Notes: generated by a model not told the origin, from the letters alone. 64,000 nt of DNA from Carboxylicivirga sp. (GCA_025210475.1 JAOARW010000056.1:28159-92158), one strand, 5' to 3'. Positions 43,818 to 51,834 are shown, counted from the first letter of the stretch. Numbers and translations: made by a program.

Positions 43818-44753
43818 TCAAACTAAAAGAATATACCTCTCCTCAATAACCGCCACATACTCTCCTTTCATCTCCTCACTTAAAAATGACTCATCAATCC
43901 ACTTCAATGCCAAGGATTTGTTTTTTACAAAGCGCTTATAAACACCATCTATCTGCTTTTTATTCAAACCAAGATTCTGTCCATATGCATCAAAGTAAGC
44001 TTTAGATAGTTTCTTCTTTTTACCTCCCAGTGTCAATGCCAGTTCTTCTGTATCTTCCGGTAATACAATGGATACATTGAGTAAATCATAAGCAGGTGCC
44101 AACTTCCATGTATCATTACTTAGAATCATGGAAAAATTCTTCAGGTGCATATCGTTATTACCTGTCAAGAAACTGAATATAGTTAGCTCAAACAAGAACA
44201 GTTTATCCAAAAGAGGATTGGCAGAATATGCACCAATTGCTTTTCCTACTTTTTCCATTGAGCTTTTATACTTGTCAAAGGCTTCGGTGATTTGAAACAT
44301 ATCCAGCATGTGTATTTTATCGCCTTGCAATGTTCTGTCAACGCGCTTGGTAATGTAGGACAACTCACCTGATTGTAAACGAATCAAACTGCATGGTACT
44401 ACATTTATTCCGAAAGCTTCAGCTATTCGCATGGTCAGGTGTTCATTGGCTGGCATTTCAGGATAGTCCGCTGAAGGCGGCTTAAAGATGTAGTTTCCAC
44501 CTAAAGCACCAACAACTGTTAAACGCTTATCAGTCTTCTTGCCTGCCTCATCCACCAAACTCATTGAAAGTTTTGGCTGCACACCAGGAACTGTAACACT
44601 TCGCTCCACCACGTCTTTAGCCAATTCTGACATTTGGTTGATGGAATAAGGTAACTCAGGTGGCACTTTTGATCCAAAGAATTTCTGGCTACATGCTTCA
44701 TGAAAGTCGCCTTCTCCCTTTATTGGTTGATAACAATATAAACACTTATTCAT
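43818..44753 (-). CDS. hipT: HipT-like Ser/Thr kinase toxin
   Basis: About 311 aa from the ATG at 44753, which overlaps the upstream HipS-like stop by 8 nt; the longer frame to 44777 reads into that gene. It starts with a small Cys-pair region (MNKCLYCYQPIKG...HEACSQKFFG) and then a HipA_C kinase: SVTVPGVQPKLSMSL (Gly-rich loop, with S52-V-T54 at the position of the SxS autophosphorylation motif of HipT), NYIFKPPSADYPEMPANEHL, catalytic loop LTGNNDMHLKNFSMI, and metal-binding LAPAYDLLN. In HipBST, HipT phosphorylates tryptophanyl-tRNA synthetase and is neutralised by HipS. Here the kinase body is separate from the N-terminal subdomain, as in that system. Confidence 0.88.
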   Translation of the reverse strand: MNKCLYCYQPIKGEGDFHEACSQKFFGSKVPPELPYSINQMSELAKDVVERSVTVPGVQPKLSMSLVDEAGKKTDKRLTVVGALGGNYIFKPPSADYPEMPANEHLTMRIAEAFGINVVPCSLIRLQSGELSYITKRVDRTLQGDKIHMLDMFQITEAFDKYKSSMEKVGKAIGAYSANPLLDKLFLFELTIFSFLTGNNDMHLKNFSMILSNDTWKLAPAYDLLNVSIVLPEDTEELALTLGGKKKKLSKAYFDAYGQNLGLNKKQIDGVYKRFVKNKSLALKWIDESFLSEEMKGEYVAVIEERYILLV

Positions 44754-45081
44754 CTTCTTCAGGTATAGGTTCAACACTCACGGCACCAATGCAATTCTGG
44801 CAACAAGCTAACAAAAGGCCCATGCGGTCATTTTGATTAATTTTCCAGCTCTTTGAAGCAATCTCCAACAACCAACCTTCAGGAATCAACCCTTCAAAAA
44901 ATGGGAATAGACGGTTAGATTTATAGGTCTGCTTGACAACTGGCATAGTAAAAGTTAAAAACTGCTGAGGGTACTTCTCTGAATATTGCTCATCGTAAGT
45001 GAATACGTAATCTCCATCGTCAGTCTCAACTAATAAGCCGGCATAGATATCCTGATAATATATTTTAGCTTGTCTCATCAT
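44746..45081 (-). CDS. hipS: HipS-like HipA N-terminal subdomain protein, candidate antitoxin
   Basis: 111-aa protein equivalent to the N-terminal subdomain 1 of HipA (Couple_hipA): YYQDIYAGLLVETDDGDYVFTYDEQY, PQQFLTFTMPV, RLFPFFEGLIPEGWLLEIASKSWKINQNDRMGLLLACCQNCIGAVSV. In HipBST loci this separate subdomain is the antitoxin; in HipBA it is fused to the kinase. It overlaps the HipB-like gene by 4 nt (ATGA) and the HipT-like gene by 8 nt, so the three are tightly co-translated. Confidence 0.86.
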   Translation of the reverse strand: MMRQAKIYYQDIYAGLLVETDDGDYVFTYDEQYSEKYPQQFLTFTMPVVKQTYKSNRLFPFFEGLIPEGWLLEIASKSWKINQNDRMGLLLACCQNCIGAVSVEPIPEEDE

Positions 45082-45293
45082 TCATTTGTTTGAAGCTCCC
45101 TGGAATTAACAGGTGCCAATTCATGACCAAACATGGCCAATACCTGATTAACTCTATCCAGGTTCATATTTGTTTTGCCCTGCTCTATTTTTCGAACAAC
45201 CGTCAAGGCCACGCCAGCCCGTTCAGCAAATTCTTCTTGAGTCAGATTCACCTCTTTTCGACGTTGCTTTACAAATTCAGCCAATGTTTTCAT
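45078..45293 (-). CDS. hipB: HipB-like HTH antitoxin/repressor
   Basis: 71-aa XRE-family protein: FVKQRRKEVNLTQEEFAERAGVALTVVRKIEQGKTNMNLDRVNQVLAMFGHELAPV, a complete five-helix HTH with the Y20-like hipB C-terminal strand. It heads the three-gene operon and would autoregulate it. The upstream region (45294-45470) is extremely AT-rich with repeated TATATC/GATATA motifs that could be operators. Confidence 0.9.
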   Translation of the reverse strand: MKTLAEFVKQRRKEVNLTQEEFAERAGVALTVVRKIEQGKTNMNLDRVNQVLAMFGHELAPVNSRELQTNE

Positions 45294-45366
45294 TATATGC
45301 CTTTAGATATAAAAACTGAAATATAGTGATTTTATATGCAAAATGATATAATATATTGATTTTATT

Positions 45367-45380
45367 AGATAATTATATCT
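45367..45380. promoter_or_regulatory. Candidate HipB operator
   Basis: AGATA-ATTA-TATCT inverted repeat, 74 bp upstream of the hipB-like start codon. Related TGATATAA and AGATATAA strings occur at 45344 and 45305. Assignment by position only. Confidence 0.4.
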
Positions 45381-45470
45381 TAATACATATAATAGGTCAT
45401 TATAATATCGTATTATTTTCCTGTTGCCACCTGTTTTTTGGCGATAATAGTCAGTGCACATATGCTCAAT

Positions 45471-45755
45471 CTACACAAACCAATTAACGATAGAAGTGAA
45501 TAAAACACCAAGTATCAAATACAAGAACCACTTAGGTATAAGCACACTTTTTTTCAGTTGATTCTCATGATTGAGCAAAAGCTGTTCAAGGTGTTCTGTA
45601 TTCAGATCAAACTTAAGCTTTGAAGTTTTAAGGTTATGTAACTGCCTTTCAATTTCCGGAGCAAGCTCTTTAATTCCTTTACTGGTTTGCTGAAGAAGCT
45701 CAATTTCAGCAATTAGAATTTCCAGCAACTTCTGTTGTGACAAATTCTTTCTCAT
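45471..45755 (-). CDS. Small coiled-coil membrane protein of the mobilisation operon
   Basis: 94-aa protein with a long N-terminal amphipathic/coiled-coil region (LLEILIAEIELLQQTSKGIKELAPEIERQLHNL) and a single C-terminal transmembrane helix (KWFLYLILGVLFTSIVNWFV). It begins 4 bp after the relaxase stop in the same operon. Small proteins with this design follow MobB in Bacteroidetes mobilisable elements; one possible role is tethering the relaxosome to the coupling protein at the membrane. No family name recognised. Confidence 0.65.
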   Translation of the reverse strand: MRKNLSQQKLLEILIAEIELLQQTSKGIKELAPEIERQLHNLKTSKLKFDLNTEHLEQLLLNHENQLKKSVLIPKWFLYLILGVLFTSIVNWFV

Positions 45756-45759
45756 AGTC

Positions 45760-46548
45760 CTATAATTTGAAACGTGGTTTCTTTGTTTTCTTGAGTCTGG
45801 CGCGTTTATGTCCCACCTGGGAGTTGTGACTTAAGGCATCAAAACTTTCCTTGATTACCTTCTGTAATTTAGCGGCACTGAACGAACGGTGTACTGAGCT
45901 GGCCTTTATTGAATCATCACCAATTTGGAACTTCACACCTACAACTTTGCCATCCGAAGCTTGCTTAAGATGCATTTGGATGCCGTACAACTTCATTTGT
46001 TCTTTATATTCGAAGATGTTTCGAGGTTTTTGTAGTAAGCTTTTATTGTGGGCATCCACAATTTGTCCGTTCAATCGTTCTTCTTTTTGTCGCTGAATTT
46101 CCTTTGCTGTTGTAAAATTCCACTGCTTTGCCACACTTTCTGCAATTCGTTGTGCTTTCTTGCTAATAAAATGGTCTTTATAGGCCTTTCCATTGGCATT
46201 AATTCGATTGACGAAAATGTGCAAGTGCTTATGCTTTTCATCAGAGTGTAGAATAGAGATGTACTGGTTATCCTTCAGGTTCATTTGGACCAGGAAGTCA
46301 TCAGTGAGCTTGGCAAAATCAACCTTGCTTAGTTTTGCTCCATCTGGGATAGTGGGACTAAGTACAATTGAAAATGAATTTCGGTCACAACGGGCATTCA
46401 GATTCTGGAAGATTCGAAACTCATTTGCTATTTCTCTTCCAGTCTCACCAATTACCCTGTTTCTGCTAATTTCCAGTGCATCTTTCTTGTTTCTTGCATA
46501 ATTAATGGCATTGGCAACATGCGATATACTTTTTGCTTTCCCGATCAT
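45760..46548 (-). CDS. mobB: Relaxase, MOBP/MobB type
   Basis: 262-aa relaxase/mobilisation nuclease domain protein. Motif I Tyr candidate in INYARNKKDA (Tyr17), an SFSIVLSPTIPDG strand, and the three-His metal motif HSDEKHKHLHIFVNRI at residues 101-115 (H-x4-H-x-H-x-H), the hallmark of MOBP relaxases. The short C-terminus is basic (KRARLKKTKKPRFKL). The protein nicks at oriT and pilots the single strand during transfer. Its start overlaps the stop of the accessory gene by 4 nt (ATGA). Confidence 0.92.
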   Translation of the reverse strand: MIGKAKSISHVANAINYARNKKDALEISRNRVIGETGREIANEFRIFQNLNARCDRNSFSIVLSPTIPDGAKLSKVDFAKLTDDFLVQMNLKDNQYISILHSDEKHKHLHIFVNRINANGKAYKDHFISKKAQRIAESVAKQWNFTTAKEIQRQKEERLNGQIVDAHNKSLLQKPRNIFEYKEQMKLYGIQMHLKQASDGKVVGVKFQIGDDSIKASSVHRSFSAAKLQKVIKESFDALSHNSQVGHKRARLKKTKKPRFKL

Positions 46549-46859
46549 TGTTCGAATTTTCCAAGATGACTTTTCATCAGATTTATTAGCACTTCCAATT
46601 CATAAAGGATCATATCGTTTTTATGAAAGTGTTTACTTTTTATCAGGTTGCTGAGCGACTTGAAATTCCTGTGGTAAGCATGCAGATCATTATAAACTTG
46701 TAATTCTTCCGGTGAAAATCGCAGGGTAACTTTCATATTCAGTGATGCGCGACGGGCAAATTCACTGGTGCTTAAATTACATTCTTTAGCTGCCATGGCA
46801 ATGGCTTTCTTTTCAATATTGCTTACCCTAAATGAAATATATTTTGTCCGTGTGATCAT
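46545..46859 (-). CDS. mobA: Mobilisation accessory protein, MobA/MobC-like RHH protein
   Basis: 104-aa ribbon-helix-helix protein: TKYISFRVSNIEKKAIAMAAKECNLSTSEFARRASLNMKVTLRFSPEELQVYNDLHAYHRNFKSLSNLI, the bacterial mobilisation (MobC) pattern. These proteins bind oriT next to the nick site and recruit the relaxase. It is the first gene of the mob operon, directly next to a non-coding region with an inverted repeat (46925-46956) that is a good oriT candidate. Confidence 0.88.
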   Translation of the reverse strand: MITRTKYISFRVSNIEKKAIAMAAKECNLSTSEFARRASLNMKVTLRFSPEELQVYNDLHAYHRNFKSLSNLIKSKHFHKNDMILYELEVLINLMKSHLGKFEQ

Positions 46860-46924
46860 GGCTTAAAACATTAATAATTATTACCTGATATATTACATCC
46901 CTTTGCGAGTTTAGGAGCAAAGCA

Positions 46925-46956
46925 AGAGGCCAACTGTGCAACATTGGCACCTCTTG
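46925..46956. other. Candidate oriT inverted repeat
   Basis: AAGAGG-CCAA (46925-46934) pairs with TTGG-CA-CCTCTT (46945-46956), a 10-bp interrupted stem with a two-base bulge, in the 104-bp gap upstream of the mob operon. Relaxase-associated origins usually sit here with such a repeat beside the nick. A terminator for the primase gene is the alternative, since there is no T-run on the minus strand after it. Confidence 0.45.
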
Positions 46957-46963
46957 AAATAGC

Positions 46964-47848
46964 CTACCGCAAAGCTCTACCTCGCCTTTTATTAGAAGCT
47001 GTCAGAAACTGGTTTAAATCTTTCTTGTTTTCATAAAGAGCGGACATATCAACACTCTTTGGGAGATCTTTCAATAATTGCTTAGTGGTCCTTCTCCCTG
47101 CCAGATCATTATCCAGATATAAGCAAACTTTTGAATACCGCAGGGCAACTTCTTGAATGCGGTTTACAAAGGAGACAGAATTTAAAACCAGGAGATCGGA
47201 CTTTTGCGGTAAAAGGGGGTAAAGGGTAAGCAAACTAAACAAATCAAACATCCCTTCAGTGACACTTAATATCGGTTTTGAAGTTGAAATCAAGGAATAA
47301 TCCTTAGGTGATACAGAGTTTTTATAATACGGATTACGTAGTTCCCAGCCACCTGAAACATTCTCCATTCCAATTGCAAAATACCTGGCACCATCCAGGC
47401 GGTAATAGACTTGTTGCGCATAATTCAATGCCACATCAATGCTAATATTTCTTCTCTTAAGGTAATTCAAAAGGGCTGGATGTCGGATAGGCATAACCTT
47501 ATCAATCTGAATCCTGGATTCTGGTTTTACCGCAGCAAATGAATTTTGCTGTTGAAAAGAAAAAGATGGGGTGTTTTTACCCAAAATCGTGAGTGCTTCC
47601 TTAACACTGCAATTGTTATTCATTTCGATTACCAGATCAATGATGTTTCCCCCTTTACCAAGTCCATGATCGTACCATCGGTTTAGTACCTTGGATACCT
47701 TAAATGAGGCTTCGGTTTCCTTCCGGATGGGACTGAGGTACCAGGCTGAATTCTGATTTTCTCTGACAGGGTATAGCCCTGCCCTTTTTAGGAAATCAAT
47801 AATAGAAATATCTCTGGCTGTATTGCATTGTAGTTCTTGTTTTTTCAT
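46964..47848 (-). CDS. Toprim-domain primase (DnaG-like, zinc-finger degenerate)
   Basis: About 294 aa from ATG 47848 (MKKQELQCNTARDISIIDFL); the frame upstream to 47905 lies in TGATGA-type repeats. The N-terminal CHC2-like domain keeps the fold (DFLKRAGLYPVR...WYLSPIRKE, VLNRWYDHGLGKGGNIIDLVIEMN) but the Cys/His zinc ligands are missing, as in other mobile-element versions. The Toprim domain shows ILSVTEGMFDLFSLL (Glu) and CLYLDNDLAGRRTTKQLL (D-x-D). It primes replication of the excised element together with the helicase encoded upstream. Confidence 0.85.
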   Translation of the reverse strand: MKKQELQCNTARDISIIDFLKRAGLYPVRENQNSAWYLSPIRKETEASFKVSKVLNRWYDHGLGKGGNIIDLVIEMNNNCSVKEALTILGKNTPSFSFQQQNSFAAVKPESRIQIDKVMPIRHPALLNYLKRRNISIDVALNYAQQVYYRLDGARYFAIGMENVSGGWELRNPYYKNSVSPKDYSLISTSKPILSVTEGMFDLFSLLTLYPLLPQKSDLLVLNSVSFVNRIQEVALRYSKVCLYLDNDLAGRRTTKQLLKDLPKSVDMSALYENKKDLNQFLTASNKRRGRALR

Positions 47849-47990
47849 CAGCAATGTTTCAAAGTTTTTTTTGATGAAATGATGAGATGCTACCCATGTT
47901 ATCAAATAATCAGTACTTTATGCATCATCATTTCTTCATCAATTCATCATTTCTGTTTTCAAGTTTAAAATGGCTCTCATCGTTTTTCAT

Positions 47991-48023
47991 TTTGATGAGT
48001 TTTTGACGAGACTTTGATGAGTG
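47991..48023. repeat. Iteron-like 11-bp direct repeats
   Basis: Three consecutive 11-bp units: TTTGATGAGTT (47991), TTTGACGAGAC (48002), TTTGATGAGTG (48013). Further TGATGA/TCATCA units surround them from about 47872 to 48070. They lie between the helicase and primase genes, so they could form the replication origin or an operator. Confidence 0.6.
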
Positions 48024-48050
48024 TTAATCATTTTGTTTTCAGTACTCTAT

Positions 48051-49256
48051 TTATTCATTCATCAATTCATCAAAATTCTCAAGCAAGAATTCCTTTTTGA
48101 CCGTGTAGAAGCGTCCGGTATCTGTTTCCCTTAGAATTTCTCCTTTATTCCAGAACACAAATTTTTCGTAAGTCAGAGAATTTGGTTTTGGTGTTAATTT
48201 CCATTCTTTTTTCAGTAGCTGCCTAATTTGGGTGAGGTCAGTCTTCACCCTTGTTTGATTAATAGCAAACATGGCATCTTGGGGACAAAAATTGATTTCC
48301 TCCAGACTGTACTTCTCTATTATCACTAAAAGAATACTGGCTAATTCTTTTTCAACCCGGCTACGGTTATGTTGTATCAGTTTCTGTAAAGCCTTTGTTC
48401 TAATCTGCAAAGGCGTAAACCACATACGTGTTGCTCGTGGAGTTGAAAGCAGTCTGTTCTGAAGGAAGAATAGAAAAGCAGGAATCTCTTGAGTTAATTT
48501 TACAAGTAGATCCGTATCTTCTGTGTTAAATTTAGGGACCTTACGAAGCCAAAATCTTTCTTCAGATGCGTCGATCCGAATAAAATTATCTTCGTTGTTA
48601 CTACATAGAATAAACTTACCGAAAAACTCTACCTCAATTTTATCCTTACCCTTTGCCTCCAGTTTATTGTGATTGGTTGTACTGAGATACTTAATTCGTT
48701 CGGTTAGTTCCTCTTTATTAAAAAGAACTTCGTCTATACAGATTAAAAGCTTATTAGCCCAATCTGAGTTAAACTGACTTCCAAAGCTGTCATTGGTTAA
48801 ATAAGTTAGGTTATTCTCAAATATGGCTTTTAACCATTTTAAGAATGTACTTTTCCCTGTTGACCGTTCTTTCGATACCAGGCAAAGTATAGGAAGTATC
48901 TGAACTGGTTTCTGGTATAGGAGCTGTAGGTAATCTAATCCTAATTCAAACTGATTTCCAAAAATGTGCTTTACAAATAATATTGAAGCATCAATTGCCC
49001 CTTCCTCCGGTTTGTTTTTTAGTGGTGAATACTTGTTATAAAATCCTGAGTAAACTTGTTGGAAATGAACATGACTAGGTATACAGGTAAATCCATCATA
49101 TTTTGGAACATCAGCTACATAGGTTTTCCCATGATCTTGTTTGATTGTATCGATGTTCCATGGTACCAGAATTTTGTTGAAGTCTCCCGAGATCGTTGGA
49201 GCCTTAACTTTTTTAAAATAAGAAGTACCCACTCGTATGTATGACATTTCATTCAT
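48051..49256 (-). CDS. SF3/VapE-like helicase-primase (DUF5906 type)
   Basis: 401-aa P-loop protein. Walker A SKERSTGKSTFLKWL at ~residue 130, Walker B-like KLLICIDEVLFNKEEL, and a GKFILCSNNEDNFIRIDASEERFWLRKVP segment (motif C/arginine finger region of SF3-type helicases). The C-terminal ~130 residues look like a winged-helix region. Family: DUF5906/primase C-terminal helicase of mobile elements. It follows the HTH gene by 11 bp and precedes the primase, forming a replication module. Confidence 0.82.
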   Translation of the reverse strand: MNEMSYIRVGTSYFKKVKAPTISGDFNKILVPWNIDTIKQDHGKTYVADVPKYDGFTCIPSHVHFQQVYSGFYNKYSPLKNKPEEGAIDASILFVKHIFGNQFELGLDYLQLLYQKPVQILPILCLVSKERSTGKSTFLKWLKAIFENNLTYLTNDSFGSQFNSDWANKLLICIDEVLFNKEELTERIKYLSTTNHNKLEAKGKDKIEVEFFGKFILCSNNEDNFIRIDASEERFWLRKVPKFNTEDTDLLVKLTQEIPAFLFFLQNRLLSTPRATRMWFTPLQIRTKALQKLIQHNRSRVEKELASILLVIIEKYSLEEINFCPQDAMFAINQTRVKTDLTQIRQLLKKEWKLTPKPNSLTYEKFVFWNKGEILRETDTGRFYTVKKEFLLENFDELMNE

Positions 49257-49267
49257 GACAATACAGC

Positions 49268-49570
49268 TTATAACTTCCTATTCTTAGAGAGCATGTTGTT
49301 AAACTCCTTTTCTACCTCCAATTCTTCTTGTGAAATACCCATTAGCCAAAGGTCAATGTCTTTCTTGTAAAAGAACTTTTGTCTAATGTTTGCATTATTT
49401 CCGGTAGGAATGAGTTTATTACTTAGTAGTTTGTAGATCTTGCTTTTTGAAAGGCCAGTATACTGAGCAAGCTCTTCTACATTTAATACTGTTTTGTTTT
49501 CAAAAAGCAGGTTTTTAATTTGTTTAAGTTCATTTAGAACCTGTGTCGAGATAAATGCGTGATTTTCCAT
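49268..49570 (-). CDS. Helix-turn-helix protein (HTH_17), excisionase/regulator of element 2
   Basis: 100-aa protein with HTH_17 signature VLNVEELAQYTGLSKSKIYKLLSNKLIPTGNNANIRQKFFYKKDIDLWLMG. It matches the class of the element 1 protein at 17846-18085. It is the first gene of the leftward replication/mobilisation operon (HTH, helicase, primase, then mob genes), so it probably regulates both excision and replication. Confidence 0.86.
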   Translation of the reverse strand: MENHAFISTQVLNELKQIKNLLFENKTVLNVEELAQYTGLSKSKIYKLLSNKLIPTGNNANIRQKFFYKKDIDLWLMGISQEELEVEKEFNNMLSKNRKL

Positions 49571-49697
49571 ATGCTACATATTTGATTAATAAATGACGCT
49601 TGATGCGTAAAATTTTCATCAGCAAATATGTGGCTGTATCCATTACTCTATCAAGAAAGTAATTGCTATTACGGGTAAATTACGGGAGAAATACCGT

Positions 49698-50366
49698 CTA
49701 AATCGAAAGTTTTTTTCGAATAGGTTTAAGATTCTCTGAAAATTCGGTTTCATTTTCATTAATCCACTCGGAAAACCTTGAATTTAAACTGGCTCTGTTA
49801 ACCTCTGAACCATTCATAGTAAAAGTTACCTCAATAAATTTGAATAGCATTTCTTTTCGTTCCTTTTTAAATTCTCTAATGCCTCCATCGGCAAGTAAAT
49901 GTAGGATTCGGAATAATTTCTTGTAGTCAGCTGCTATTCGGTTATCAGAAACCAATTGAAAATCAATCTTCTTATTTGGCTTAAGGTTGTTTAATACCAT
50001 AATTAAGTCTTCTCTTTGGATCTCTGAAAAACCTAATTCATCCAATGAAGTGCCATTCAGATTACTTCGTTTAAACTGGAGCGTATTGGATAATTGCTCT
50101 CTCTTTAACCTTCTCGCTTCTCTTAAAGAGGCAACTAAGAATAATAGCAGGAACAATGCTAGTATAAATGAAGCTGAAAGGATTATAACTACTTGAAGAG
50201 AAAAATCCAGTACCAATCCTAAGGTTAAAATGTACACACAGTAGATAGATAATATAAATAAAATCAAAGAAGTGTTATTTCGCATGATGCGAGAATAAAA
50301 GACTCTTCTTATTTTGATATCAGTCCTAAATAATATTCTTGCTGTTATCTGAATGATTTTATCCAT
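49698..50366 (-). CDS. Hypothetical membrane protein
   Basis: 222-aa protein I do not recognise. Two adjacent transmembrane segments near the N-terminus (SLILFILSIYCVYILTLGLV and VVIILSASFILALFLLLFLV), a short basic stretch (REARRLKREQ), and a ~130-residue cytoplasmic domain including FSEIQREDLIMVLNNLKPNKKIDFQL. The C-terminal domain resembles small helical domains described only as hypothetical in Bacteroidetes elements. Monocistronic, between the HTH operon and the MNT-HEPN gene, and divergent from the latter. Confidence 0.6.
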   Translation of the reverse strand: MDKIIQITARILFRTDIKIRRVFYSRIMRNNTSLILFILSIYCVYILTLGLVLDFSLQVVIILSASFILALFLLLFLVASLREARRLKREQLSNTLQFKRSNLNGTSLDELGFSEIQREDLIMVLNNLKPNKKIDFQLVSDNRIAADYKKLFRILHLLADGGIREFKKERKEMLFKFIEVTFTMNGSEVNRASLNSRFSEWINENETEFSENLKPIRKKLSI

Positions 50367-50489
50367 TATTGATGGGTATTTCTACAATTCAAAATACTTC
50401 ATTTTTCCTGAATCACTTCTAAAGACTACAATAAAAATATAATAACAAATAGATGAAAACAAATGACAATCACGGGGAAAACACAGTTT

Positions 50490-50520
50490 GGTATTGTTTG
50501 ATACCATTTAGTATGAAAAA
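50490..50520. promoter_or_regulatory. Inverted repeat with a single element-1-type arm half-site
   Basis: GGTAT (50490-50494) and ATACC (50501-50505) form an inverted repeat; 5 bp later, AGTATGAAAAA (50510-50520) equals one unit of the element 1 arm repeats, with a degenerate second unit (AGTTTAATAAC). It lies upstream of the MNT-HEPN gene, divergent with the membrane-protein gene. Confidence 0.4.
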
Positions 50521-50632
50521 AGTTTAATAACATGAAATCGATGTGACCAAAAAGGTGAATAAGACGTTACAGTTTGTCCCCCTTGGTGGCTTTTTCTATC
50601 TTAGAATTTTAATAAGGTTAATTATTAACTGC

Positions 50633-51502
50633 ATGAACACCTCATTAGAGCATTTACCGGAAAATAAACAGGATGAACTAAAAGCTTTAGCAGAACTATT
50701 CAGTTCTTCAGACAAAGTTTTAATGGTTGTTCTATTTGGCAGTTTTGCAAGGGGGAACTGGGTTCAAGATAGATACCTGGAGAAAGGTGTTATTTTTGAA
50801 TATAAAAGTGACTACGACCTATTAATACTTCTTGACAATGATGATATGTCACTTCAAAACCACTTTGAAAATCGCATCAAAACGGAGTTAATTAATTCGG
50901 GTAAGTTAAAAACCCCTGTTTCCTGTATATTTCATGGGATTGATCAGGTTAACGAAGCACTATCAGAAGGACATTATTTCTTTACTGATATAAAGAAAGA
51001 AGGAATTGTATTAATACGTAAAGGAACAAGTTCATTAGTTGAACCAAGAATCCTTACCTCTAAGGAACTCGCCTTAAAAGCTCAAGAATATTTCGATCAA
51101 TGGTATAGAAGTTCTGATGATTTTATCTTTCAGTTTAATAATGCTATACAAACTAATAGGATGCATAATGGAGCATTTCAGCTTCATCAAGCTGCAGAAA
51201 GATTATATGTTACTATTCTTCTTGTTTTTACTGGATATCGTCCAAAAACTCATAGTCTAGATGCTCTTAGTTTCCGTGCAGAAATGTTGGATGAGCGATT
51301 AAAAGAAGCATTTCCAAGAGAAACAGATAAAGAGAAAAGTCTTTTCCGGTTGTTACATCGTGCATACATTGATGCACGTTACAAAATGGATGAATACCTA
51401 ATTACTTTTGAGGACTTACAATATCTTGGAGATAGAGTGAGCATTCTTCAAAAACTAACCAAAGAAGTTTGCTTATCAAAAATCGATGGGATAGGGAAAT
51501 AA
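50633..51502 (+). CDS. MNT-HEPN fusion protein
   Basis: About 289 aa from ATG 50633 (MNTSLEHLPENKQDE); a GTG at 50543 would add 30 unrelated residues. The N-terminal nucleotidyltransferase domain has LFGSFARGNW (GS motif) and the D-x-D metal pair in YKSDYDLLILLDN, typical MNT. The C-terminal HEPN domain is alpha-helical: QLHQAAERLYVTILLVFTGYRPKTHSLDALSF, with a His preceded by an Arg (RPKTH) at the usual RNase motif site. In two-gene MNT-HEPN systems the MNT adenylylates and silences the HEPN RNase; here both are in one chain. The gene is alone at the right end of element 2. Toxin, self-limiting RNase or sensor roles are all possible. Confidence 0.85.
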   Translation: MNTSLEHLPENKQDELKALAELFSSSDKVLMVVLFGSFARGNWVQDRYLEKGVIFEYKSDYDLLILLDNDDMSLQNHFENRIKTELINSGKLKTPVSCIFHGIDQVNEALSEGHYFFTDIKKEGIVLIRKGTSSLVEPRILTSKELALKAQEYFDQWYRSSDDFIFQFNNAIQTNRMHNGAFQLHQAAERLYVTILLVFTGYRPKTHSLDALSFRAEMLDERLKEAFPRETDKEKSLFRLLHRAYIDARYKMDEYLITFEDLQYLGDRVSILQKLTKEVCLSKIDGIGK

Positions 51503-51656
51503 GCAAGCACATTTTAAGCATTTACGGTTTAATTCACTTATTTTTAGTATTGAAATAAGTGAAACATGACATATCAAACAATCCATACGATTTCAAAAAA
51601 CATCTGCAGTTCATTAGTATGGAGTAGCATAGGGTTTCATGAGGAAGAAAAATTTG

Positions 51657-51678
51657 TTGTACCCATGTTGTACCCGCC
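51657..51678. promoter_or_regulatory. Paired direct repeats, probable integrase arm site (element 2, right)
   Basis: TTGTACCCATG (51657-51667) and TTGTACCCGCC (51668-51678); the surrounding 24 bp (51652-51675) are identical to 31481-31504. It ends 48 bp from att copy 3, matching the 47-bp distance at the right end of element 1. Confidence 0.72.
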
Positions 51679-51688
51679 TAAAAAACGA

Positions 51689-51716
51689 AAGGCACCACCA
51701 TCTCTGGAAGTGCCTT
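51689..51716 (-). terminator. Terminator of the tRNA gene (carried by element 2)
   Basis: AAGGCAC (51689-51695) pairs with GTGCCTT (51710-51716); on the minus strand the stem is followed by TCGTTTTTT. It lies about 11 bp beyond the tRNA 3' end and 8-10 bp from the att core. Confidence 0.72.
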
Positions 51717-51724
51717 GTTTAAAG

Positions 51725-51801
<77 letters not shown>

Positions 51802-51834
51802 GGCTTTATAAGGTTAAAACCTTTTCAGCGGATG

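Noticed and set aside
47991..48023. CRISPR-like or coding explanation for the 11-bp units
   Set aside because: Units are contiguous with no spacers, and lie in a non-coding gap inside a replication operon.
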